The notes beneath the pieces are model-generated. The model saw only the letters and a program-made list of their open reading frames with translations, was not told the DNA's origin and made no database searches. From a virus: DNA of 32,729 bases. Shown here one piece after another: positions 23,673-30,825 of the stretch. The stretch lies in IMG/VR virus record IMGVR_UViG_3300046791_000214, positions 1 through 32,729 of that record; one strand, written 5' to 3'. Made by a program: the position numbers and the translations under genes. How positions within the stretch are numbered: position 1 is the stretch's first letter; every line of letters starts with the position of its first letter.

Positions 23673-24062
23673 ATGCAGCTTTTGAGTTGCCACATCGCCA
23701 TCGCGGGCGATGACAATTCCATCGTCGTTCGGGACATCGACAACCCGGTGACCTACCCGGAGATGCTGGTGCTCAAGGCGCTGCATGGCGGCGAGCATGT
23801 CCGTCACGTCGAGGACGTTGGCGAAGTCGAGCGTGACAACGAAACCGAGCGTGCCCGGTTGAACGAAATCTACGGCCTCGACATCGTGCGCCAGTGTTTC
23901 CCCGGCGTGGGGGACATCCCTGAGAAAGACGCCAAGATCAAGGTCCGCAAGGTCGAGGTCACCAAGGTCGAGGTGACCAAGGCCGAAGCCAAGGACAAGG
24001 ACGAGAGCGTGTTCGAGGAAGACAAGCAATCGGCGCTGCCCAGCGTCAAGAACAAGAAGTAA
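23673..24062 (+). CDS. head-associated protein after the capsid gene
   Basis: 129 residues. The N-terminal half is a compact α/β-like segment (MQLLSCHIAIAGDDNSIVVRDIDNPVTYPEMLVLKALHGGEHVRHVEDVGEVE), a type often found directly after the capsid gene in podoviruses. The C-terminal third is Lys/Glu/Val-rich with a repeat (VEVTKVEVTKAEAKDKDE), probably disordered or coiled. ATG 23673 lies eight bases after GGGAG. It is in the same reading phase as the capsid gene, with only the capsid UAG and four codons between, so readthrough would make a capsid fusion. The role is inferred from position. Confidence 0.65.
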   Translation: MQLLSCHIAIAGDDNSIVVRDIDNPVTYPEMLVLKALHGGEHVRHVEDVGEVERDNETERARLNEIYGLDIVRQCFPGVGDIPEKDAKIKVRKVEVTKVEVTKAEAKDKDESVFEEDKQSALPSVKNKK

Positions 24063-24067
24063 CCACC

Positions 24068-24778
24068 ATGGCCTTGGGCGTTCAACTGCGTGACCTGATC
24101 CGGGGCGTGCGCGCCGAAACCGGCAAGTCCCTCAACGTCGCCCACGGCGTGGCCGAACGGGACAGCATCGTTTACCAAATCCAGACCAAGCAGGAATGGC
24201 TCTACTACAATTTCGATTGGGCCAGCCTGGACATGAAGACGACGTTGCAGACCGTGGCCGGGACGGACATCTACAACTTCCCGGCGGCGCTGGCCTTTGA
24301 TTTCATCAACGAAGTCACTTGCAGCGATGACGGGCTATCGGGCTTCTGCCCGGTCAAATACGGCATCGGCCCCGGCGAATACAACTGCACGTCCAAGGGC
24401 ACCCAAGGGTGGCCGGTGCAGGCGTGGCAGGTGGACAGCACCAACGCCCCGAACACGCAGTTCAATGTCTGGCCTGTCCCCAGCAAGGTTGGCACCCTGA
24501 TGTTCCAGGGTCGCCGGGCCTTGATGCCCCTGGTCAACGACGCCGACCCCAGCACCCTGGACGGCACGCTGATCGTGCTCTTCGTCGCCGCCGACATACT
24601 GGCCCGCAACAAGGCCGAGGACGCCGCCAAGAAGCTGGCCGATGCGCGTCAGCACATGCGTAACATCACAAGGCGTCAGGGCGCGAACAAGCGGGCACCC
24701 TTCATCCTGGGTGGCGGCATGGGCGCCGGGGCATACCAGGGGCTAAGGCGCGGCATCGACTACATCGCGCCGGGGTAA
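24068..24778 (+). CDS. head-tail adaptor protein (SU10 type)
   Basis: A 236-residue connector that sits under the portal. The N-terminus (QLRDLIRGVRAETGKSLNVAHGVAERDSIVYQIQTKQEWLYYNFDWASL) matches the style of SU10-type adaptors: an LR..VRAE.G.S start, a helix leading to a tryptophan pair, then AGTDIYNFPAAL. The C-terminus has helical ARNKAEDAAKKLADARQHMRNI. Genome order (after the capsid and before the nozzle) agrees. No strong Shine-Dalgarno sequence; it starts six bases after the previous stop. Confidence 0.78.
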   Translation: MALGVQLRDLIRGVRAETGKSLNVAHGVAERDSIVYQIQTKQEWLYYNFDWASLDMKTTLQTVAGTDIYNFPAALAFDFINEVTCSDDGLSGFCPVKYGIGPGEYNCTSKGTQGWPVQAWQVDSTNAPNTQFNVWPVPSKVGTLMFQGRRALMPLVNDADPSTLDGTLIVLFVAADILARNKAEDAAKKLADARQHMRNITRRQGANKRAPFILGGGMGAGAYQGLRRGIDYIAPG

Positions 24779-24784
24779 CGGCCC

Positions 24785-26197
24785 GTGCCCTACATGGTCA
24801 TCGAAGACTTTTCGGCGGGGGTTGACCTTCGCCGCAGCGCCGTCACCGCGCAGGGACGCAGCTTGCGGAAGCTGGTCAACGCCTTCGTCAATGGCGGCGG
24901 CGAGATCGAGAAGCGGGAAGCGTTCATTCTCGCGGTTCCGGCGGGCAATCTCGCGGGCACCTACGGGTTACGGGCGATATCGGGTGCCCTTTACGTGTTC
25001 GGCGCCGGGAGTCGCCCGGCGGGGCTTAATGCGGGACTAGGCTACCAGCAACTCGCGGGCGCCAGCATCCAGCGCATCTCCGACACCGAGGTGTTCAATA
25101 ACAAACTCTATGTCGTGGTCCAACAGTCACCAGGGGTTTATAAACACTACTACGACGGCGTCCTTGTCACGGAGGCGCCCAACTCGGCCGTTGTCATGGC
25201 CCACCGCTCCAAGATGTATGCCGTGGCCTCCAACATCGTCTACTTCAGCGGCCTGGACGATCCAGTCCACTGGACCTCCGGTTCGGGCGGCACCGTGGGT
25301 GCCGGGTTCATTCAGGTGGACTCGGCTGACGACGGCATGATCACGCTGATGGGCATGTCGCCCTACTATGACCAGCTTGCCCTTCTCGGCCGCAACTCGA
25401 TCCAGTTGTGGTCAATGGACGAAGACCCCAAGCTGAACCAGCTTATCCAGACCCTCGCGGGCATCGGGCTTATCACGCCCCTCGGGGTGGGCCGCTACGC
25501 CACGGGCGACGTGCTGTTCCTGCACGACAGCGGTATCCGCTCGATAAGGGCGCGTGACAGTTCCAACGCCGCCAGCGTGAACGACATCGGTTCGCCCATT
25601 GACGAGGAACTGCGGACCTTCATCCAGACCGCCAAGAACAACAACTCGGGCGGTGCGCCAATTCCCCCAGATTTGGTGGGTATCGAGACGGTGACCGAAC
25701 CCACCACCGGGCAATTCTGGGTCAACATGGGAAATAGCGTCTACGTCCTGTCCATCGCGCCTTCGGCCAAGATCAGCGCGTGGTCGCGCCATGATCCGGG
25801 TTTCAAGGTGGATTACTTCGCGGTGTCGAACTCGTTGCTGTGGCTGCGTTCGGGGGATAATCTTTACACCTATGGCGGGGGCTATGGTGGTTACGACAAT
25901 TCGGTGGCCGAGGTGATCACGCCGATGAACCCCGGCACCTCGCCCGCGACCAATAAGATGTTCACCGCCATGGACGCGGCCCTGGAGGGCACCTGGACCT
26001 TTGAAGTGGGCACCGATCCCTCCATTCCCGACACCCGCGAACTGGTGGCCACGATCACCGGTCCCAGCTTTTCCCAGCAGAGCATCGGCCTGCAAAACAC
26101 GGGCACCCATATCGGCGTGCGGGTGACCAACTCGGATGCCGCGCGCTCCCGTATCGGGAACATGATTTTCCACTACCGGGAAGGAGCCGTCGATTGA
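24785..26197 (+). CDS. tail nozzle / DNA-stabilisation protein
   Basis: A 470-residue protein located after the adaptor. The N-terminus (DFSAGVDLRRSAVTAQGRSLRKLVNAFVNGGGEIEKREAF) is the recognisable opening of podovirus nozzle or stabilisation proteins (T7 gp12 / P22 gp10 type), followed by β-propeller-like repeats (RISDTEVFNNKLYVV, MAHRSKMYAVASNIVYFSGLDDPVHW, LLGRNSIQLWSMD, FLHDSGIRSIRA) and a C-terminal β-domain. It closes the tail tip and holds DNA in. GTG 24785 follows a GGGGTAACGGCCC leader and shares its phase with the adaptor. TTGA overlap with the next gene. Confidence 0.78.
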   Translation: MPYMVIEDFSAGVDLRRSAVTAQGRSLRKLVNAFVNGGGEIEKREAFILAVPAGNLAGTYGLRAISGALYVFGAGSRPAGLNAGLGYQQLAGASIQRISDTEVFNNKLYVVVQQSPGVYKHYYDGVLVTEAPNSAVVMAHRSKMYAVASNIVYFSGLDDPVHWTSGSGGTVGAGFIQVDSADDGMITLMGMSPYYDQLALLGRNSIQLWSMDEDPKLNQLIQTLAGIGLITPLGVGRYATGDVLFLHDSGIRSIRARDSSNAASVNDIGSPIDEELRTFIQTAKNNNSGGAPIPPDLVGIETVTEPTTGQFWVNMGNSVYVLSIAPSAKISAWSRHDPGFKVDYFAVSNSLLWLRSGDNLYTYGGGYGGYDNSVAEVITPMNPGTSPATNKMFTAMDAALEGTWTFEVGTDPSIPDTRELVATITGPSFSQQSIGLQNTGTHIGVRVTNSDAARSRIGNMIFHYREGAVD

Positions 26198-26688
26198 ACG
26201 CGCTCAGTCCCGACCCGAACAGCCGCAAGCGCCACATCGAGGCGCCCACGGCATTGGCCCTGGCCTACATCGCGCGCAACCTGCGGGCCAACGACCACAT
26301 CGAGTGCCTTGCCGGGCGCATCGCCACGGTGGATCAGCTTGCCGCCGAAGCGACCCTTACCCCCGGCCTGTGCGACATCGTCTACCTGGGCGATTACCCG
26401 GTCGCGGCGATTGGGGCGCGCGAGATGTGGAAGGGCGTCTGGTCGGTCTGGGCGTGGGGCACCGAGAATTGGAATGACGTTGCCACGACGTTGACACGCC
26501 ACGCCCTTCGCACCCTAAAGCCCGCCATGCTGGCACGCGGTGGTCATCGCGCCGAGTGCATGTCGTGGACGTGCCATATCCCGGCCCATCGGTGGCTGGA
26601 GTTCCTGGGCTTTCAGCGCGAGGGCGTGCTTCACGCCTATGGCCGCAACCGGGAAGATTTCATCATGTATGCCTGGAGGCTCACCTGA
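26194..26688 (+). CDS. T7 gp13-like internal virion protein (GNAT-like fold)
   Basis: A 164-residue protein. Its last third (TCHIPAHRWLEFLGFQREGVLHAYGRNREDFIMYAWRL) has the F.REG.L.AYG..GEDF..YAW form typical of T7 gp13-type proteins, which have an acetyltransferase-like fold but act in virion assembly rather than catalysis. The start is TTG 26194, unusual but supported by AAGGAG seven bases upstream and the 4-base overlap with the nozzle gene. It lies immediately before the gp14-like genes, as in T7-like order. Confidence 0.72.
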   Translation: MNALSPDPNSRKRHIEAPTALALAYIARNLRANDHIECLAGRIATVDQLAAEATLTPGLCDIVYLGDYPVAAIGAREMWKGVWSVWAWGTENWNDVATTLTRHALRTLKPAMLARGGHRAECMSWTCHIPAHRWLEFLGFQREGVLHAYGRNREDFIMYAWRLT

Positions 26689-27644
26689 TGTGTATCGGCG
26701 GGGGTGGCGGCGGCACGGACAACTCGGTGCTGAACTACCAGCAGCAGCAGGACACCGAGGCGCGCCAGAAGGAGGCCGACCGGCAGGCACGGATCAAGCT
26801 GGGCCGGTCGCAGATCGACAAGCTGTTCGACACCGGCCAGACGCTCAAACCGGGCACGGGCGAGGGCAAGAAGACGATACCTAACCCGGCCTATGTCGAA
26901 GCCTATACCAACGCGACGAAGACCGCCGCCGGTCCTGGGACGGGAGGGCCAGCGACCTACACAAGAACGGGTTTGAACGCCCGGCCCGATGATCCGTTCT
27001 ACGGCACTTCCGACCAGCAGTTGGACGCGCCCAACGTCCAGGGCGCGGGGATGGCTGCCGTCAAGGACATCCCCGTGAACATCGAGCAGGATGTTCCCGC
27101 CGAATGGCAGAACGGCACCGGCACGGCGTTCAACCAGGATTTCTACGATAAGCGCAAGGAAGCCTATCTCAACAACTACCTGCCCCAGCTTGGGGACCAG
27201 TTCAAACAAGCCCGCGAAACCATGGCCTACGCCCTGGCCCGGTCGGGCATGACGCGGTCGTCGGTCGCCGCCGACCAGTATGCCCAGTTGGACAAGAAGA
27301 AGCAGATCGAGGAAGGCACCCTTGCCTCCCAGGCCGAGGGCGATGTGAACACCCTGAAGGGTCAGGTCGAGGACGCCCGCACCGGCCTGATCAATGACCT
27401 GAACATATCGGCCGATCCCGGTGGCGCTGCCAACCTCGCCTTGGCCCGCACCCAGCAAATTGCGGGCACGCCCGTGTCCTATTCCCCGCTTGGGGATATC
27501 TTCGCGGGCGTGGCAAGCGGTATCGGCAACTTTGTCACGGGCGTGCGCCAAGCGGGCATCACCAACATCGCGGGCCTCAACGCGCGCGTGCCCAACCCGA
27601 CACCGCGCGCGGGCGGAAGCGGCGGCACCTCGGTCGTGCCGTAG
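26688..27644 (+). CDS. internal virion protein, gp14-like (first)
   Basis: A 318-residue protein beginning MCIGGGGGG; the Met-Cys start recalls T7 gp14. The N-terminal part is charged and helical (QQQQDTEARQKEADRQARIKLGR), then an IPNPAYVEAYTNATK region, NQDFYDKRKEAYLNNYLPQLGDQFKQARETMAYALARSGMTRSS (helical) and a Gly/Pro-rich end. GGAGG lies nine bases before ATG 26688 and the gene overlaps the previous stop by one base. A longer in-frame start at 26556 would duplicate the previous gene in another frame and is rejected. A core or ejection role is inferred from order. Confidence 0.68.
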   Translation: MCIGGGGGGTDNSVLNYQQQQDTEARQKEADRQARIKLGRSQIDKLFDTGQTLKPGTGEGKKTIPNPAYVEAYTNATKTAAGPGTGGPATYTRTGLNARPDDPFYGTSDQQLDAPNVQGAGMAAVKDIPVNIEQDVPAEWQNGTGTAFNQDFYDKRKEAYLNNYLPQLGDQFKQARETMAYALARSGMTRSSVAADQYAQLDKKKQIEEGTLASQAEGDVNTLKGQVEDARTGLINDLNISADPGGAANLALARTQQIAGTPVSYSPLGDIFAGVASGIGNFVTGVRQAGITNIAGLNARVPNPTPRAGGSGGTSVVP

Positions 27645-27653
27645 GAGGGGACC

Positions 27654-28490
27654 ATGTGCATCGACCCGGCTTCCCTGACCGCCGCTGGAACCGCCGCCGC
27701 TGCCGCTGCGGGCACGGGTGCCGCCGCCACCACCGGCATCAGCGCGGGCACCGCCGCCCTGATCGCCAGCGGCCTTGGCGCCGCCGCCACGGTTGGGGGC
27801 ACGCTCTACAACGCCAGCCAGCAATCCGCGTATGCCGATCAGGCCAACAAGGCCAAGCAAGCGCAGCAACTGGCTTCCGAGCAGGCGCGTCAGGCCGAGG
27901 CCGCGCGCCAGAAGGTATATGACGAGCAATCCATGGCCAACTGGCAGGACCAGCTAGCCGCCCAAGGCCCCCAGACATTCGGTGATCAGGTCACCGGGGG
28001 TGCCCAGTCGGTGCTGGACACCACCAAGCAGATATCCGAAAGCGCGACCCCCGGCCTGTCCGAGGGCATGCTGCCCGGCCAGACCGGGTCCAACGTCTCG
28101 AAGGTGTTCACCGACGAGGTGGCGCGCCAGGGCGCCACGCGCGGAGCCGAAGCCAAGGACCGTATCGCGGCGCTTGCCACGCTGGCGGGCTTCGACCGTG
28201 CCGGTGGCTACGAGCGCGTCTCGGGCAACCGCTTCAAGGCGGATCAAGGGTTGCTCTCGGGCATGGCCGGAAGGTCACTGGCGCTGGGCCAGCAGGAGGG
28301 CAACGTGGCATCGCCCTATGTGGACCCGCCGGATACGGGCTTGGCCAAGGCGCTGACCGGCCTGGGCGGCACCGCGCTCCAGTATGGCGCCTACAAGGGC
28401 ACCGTGGACCCGAACGCGGTGGCGAACCTGAAGAAGGCGTCGGGCACTGACAAGCCCGGTGGCGGCGGCATCTTCAGCAACTGGTTCTAG
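27654..28490 (+). CDS. internal virion protein, gp14-like (second)
   Basis: 278 residues beginning MCIDPASL. Residues about 8-50 form an Ala/Gly-rich hydrophobic region (TAALIASGLGAAATVGGTLY) able to enter membranes, then a charged coiled coil (ANKAKQAQQLASEQARQAEAARQKVYDEQ), the architecture of T7 gp14, which forms the outer-membrane channel during ejection. The C-terminus is Gly-rich and ends GIFSNWF. GGAGG precedes ATG 27654. Same phase as the preceding gene, separated by UAG and three codons. Confidence 0.75.
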   Translation: MCIDPASLTAAGTAAAAAAGTGAAATTGISAGTAALIASGLGAAATVGGTLYNASQQSAYADQANKAKQAQQLASEQARQAEAARQKVYDEQSMANWQDQLAAQGPQTFGDQVTGGAQSVLDTTKQISESATPGLSEGMLPGQTGSNVSKVFTDEVARQGATRGAEAKDRIAALATLAGFDRAGGYERVSGNRFKADQGLLSGMAGRSLALGQQEGNVASPYVDPPDTGLAKALTGLGGTALQYGAYKGTVDPNAVANLKKASGTDKPGGGGIFSNWF

Positions 28491-28502
28491 GGAGGGTAAC
28501 CG

Positions 28503-30824
28503 ATGGCCACGCAGCGCCTGCAAACGGGCGACCCTTGGGCCACCGCCGCGACCACGCTGGGCAAGGCGTTCACCGACGATCCCAACGATCTGGCCCGTGC
28601 GGCTTACTACGGGTCGGCCTCGGCCAAGGCACAAGTCGATGCCCAAAAGATCGTAGACGAGCAAGACTCGGCCCGGCGCGTGCGGGACATGCTGGCACGC
28701 GGCGAGACGGTCACGCCCCAGATGATGGCCGAGATGTATGGCGCGGGCGAGCGTGCCCAACCGTGGGGCCAGTCTATGCTGGCAGTCAGGGGGAACCAGC
28801 CGGGCGCGACCATCTCCAGCCTTGGCCCGTCACAGATCGCTGCCGGGGCGCCGGTTCTCAGCACCACCGAGGGTCAGGCCAACGCCGAGGCGGCGGCGAC
28901 GGCGCGTGCCGCCGCGACCAACGCCACGACCCGCTACGGGTATGACCTAACCTACAAGTCGAGCCAGCGCGGACACGACATCACCGAGGACCAGAACATC
29001 CGGGGTGACGCCACGACACGGCGCCAGCAGGACATCACCCAGCTAACCGAGCGCGAACGGCTGGCCCAGGCGTCACGGCTCAAGGACGAGGAGATCATCA
29101 ACGTCATCCGTGCCGATGGGTCCACCGGCACGGCGACCCACGCCCAGGTGCGGGATGCCCCGGCAGGGATGTTCTTCCCCTATCGTGACGCGGTGGAAGC
29201 CGCCGAGATACGGGCGCGTCTGACGGGCGCGGGCGGTCCCAAGTCAGCGGTGGCGCCGCATCTGTCGGTCAGCGCCATGCGCGATTTCTCGAACATGATC
29301 CAGGGGGCGGTCAACGCGCACCTGGGCCTGCCACAGGACGACAGCCGCATCGCCAACAACGAAATCCACGGCGTGGACCTCCCGGCCATCCGGCGCCGGG
29401 CCGAGGAGTTATACCAGTCGGGACCGCTGGCCCAGAACGTCACGGCGTCCATCGATCAGGCGATAAGCGAGACGGTCGGGCGCGGTCCCGACAAGACCAT
29501 GATGACGCCCAACTGGTGGCGGCGGAACCTGCCCACCATCCTGGGCGGCACGGTCAGCGAGGGTGTGGTCAAACCGGGGGACACGGTGCCCCGGCTGGAC
29601 ACCCCCGGCACCGTCAACGGGCGCGTCCCGCTGCCCGGCACCGGCAAGGGCGGCACCGTTGGCGCGGGTTACGCTCCCGGTGGCGCGGGCCAGCCGGGCA
29701 GTGAGTCGGGCACCCCCACGCCGGGCAGTCCGCAGGCTTACGCGCCGGGCGACCCGCGCGTCGATCCCCGCGACGACAGCCCGCACGGGCGGCGCTGGGC
29801 ACTGGGGCGCAACCTTGAAGCGGTGACCGGCACGCCTGCCTGGATGACGGTTGGCACGCGCATGATGGAAAGCGGCGGGCGCGACACGGCCTCCAGCACG
29901 GTGGGCAGCACGGGCGAAACCGCCTACGGCACGATGCAGATACAGCAAGGTGCCCTGGACGACGTGAACCGGGCCTTGGGCACCAAGTATACGCCCCAGG
30001 ATTTGGAGCGCGATGCGACCGTTTCGGGCCGGGTCGGGGCGACCTACCTGCGCCTGATGCAGAACCGCTACGGCGATGATCGCCTTGCCATTGCCGCCTA
30101 CAACTGGGGTCTTGGCAAGGTGGACGCACTCAGGGACGCCAACGGCGGTGACGCCGAGAAGACCCTCGCGGCGCTGCCGGGCAAGGTCCAGAATTACGTC
30201 AACGCGGTGATGACCTACAAGCCGAACACGCCGGGCCAGCCGCCCAACACCACGCCCTACGCACCCATACCTGTGAACGCGAACCCGGCACCGGTCGCGA
30301 CAACCGGACCCATCCCGCCCGGCCCGAACCCGGTGCCGTCGCTGGCGCCGCCGGGGCCGATCCCGGCACCTTCTCTTGGGGCGATACCCCCCGGTCCTGG
30401 CGCGGTGTCATCGGTGGGGCCGTCCGGGCCGATGCCGGTGCGGCCTGGGCCGGGCGCGCCGGGGCTGCCCGGCTCCAACCTGTCCACGCAGGATGTCAAC
30501 CAGGGATACATGCCCGGTGGCTTCGGCGCGATGGGATCGCCCTTGCTGGCGATGCTGGCGGGCGCTTTCGGTGGACCCTTGGGCGGTGCGCCCGGAGGTG
30601 TCAGCACGCCGCAGCAGCAAGTGGCAGCGCCAGCCGTGACAACGCCACAGCCTGCCGTCGCCGCCAGCACGCCCAGCCCGCGTGGCGCGGTGAACGTGGG
30701 CGGCAAGGCGGTGCCCATCGCCCAGGTATTGTCCGACGCGCGCAGTGCCATCGCGCGGGGCGCGCCGCGCGAGGCGATCATCCGCAAGCTGAAGGCGATG
30801 GGCATCCAGCCGGTAGGCATATGA
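28503..30824 (+). CDS. ejection protein with lytic transglycosylase (SLT) domain
   Basis: A 773-residue protein. The N-terminal half is helical and charged (gp15-like). Residues about 440-580 are a lysozyme-like SLT domain: catalytic Glu456 in RMMESGG, AYGTMQIQ, YLRLMQNRYGDDRLAIAAYNWG with the AYN.G motif near 532. In T7-like virions this activity opens peptidoglycan during DNA entry. Residues about 585-665 are strongly Pro/Gly-rich (PIPPGPNPVPSLAPPGP...), followed by a Gly-rich segment and a conserved-looking helical end (VLSDARSAIARGAPREAIIRKLKAMGI). GGGAGGG precedes ATG 28503 by six bases. Confidence 0.85.
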   Translation: MATQRLQTGDPWATAATTLGKAFTDDPNDLARAAYYGSASAKAQVDAQKIVDEQDSARRVRDMLARGETVTPQMMAEMYGAGERAQPWGQSMLAVRGNQPGATISSLGPSQIAAGAPVLSTTEGQANAEAAATARAAATNATTRYGYDLTYKSSQRGHDITEDQNIRGDATTRRQQDITQLTERERLAQASRLKDEEIINVIRADGSTGTATHAQVRDAPAGMFFPYRDAVEAAEIRARLTGAGGPKSAVAPHLSVSAMRDFSNMIQGAVNAHLGLPQDDSRIANNEIHGVDLPAIRRRAEELYQSGPLAQNVTASIDQAISETVGRGPDKTMMTPNWWRRNLPTILGGTVSEGVVKPGDTVPRLDTPGTVNGRVPLPGTGKGGTVGAGYAPGGAGQPGSESGTPTPGSPQAYAPGDPRVDPRDDSPHGRRWALGRNLEAVTGTPAWMTVGTRMMESGGRDTASSTVGSTGETAYGTMQIQQGALDDVNRALGTKYTPQDLERDATVSGRVGATYLRLMQNRYGDDRLAIAAYNWGLGKVDALRDANGGDAEKTLAALPGKVQNYVNAVMTYKPNTPGQPPNTTPYAPIPVNANPAPVATTGPIPPGPNPVPSLAPPGPIPAPSLGAIPPGPGAVSSVGPSGPMPVRPGPGAPGLPGSNLSTQDVNQGYMPGGFGAMGSPLLAMLAGAFGGPLGGAPGGVSTPQQQVAAPAVTTPQPAVAASTPSPRGAVNVGGKAVPIAQVLSDARSAIARGAPREAIIRKLKAMGIQPVGI

Positions 30825-30825
30825 C

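Noticed and set aside
26637-27929. A 430-residue antisense open frame across the gp14-like genes
   Set aside because: Leu/Gly/Arg-rich complement of two coupled plus-strand genes that have good ribosome-binding sites.
17430-28490. Genome-wide reassignment of TAG to an amino acid
   Set aside because: Seven TAG codons terminate or interrupt frames. At several of them (10777, 14957, 28488) reading on meets another stop within a few codons, and gene ends look natural, so TAG works as a stop in general.
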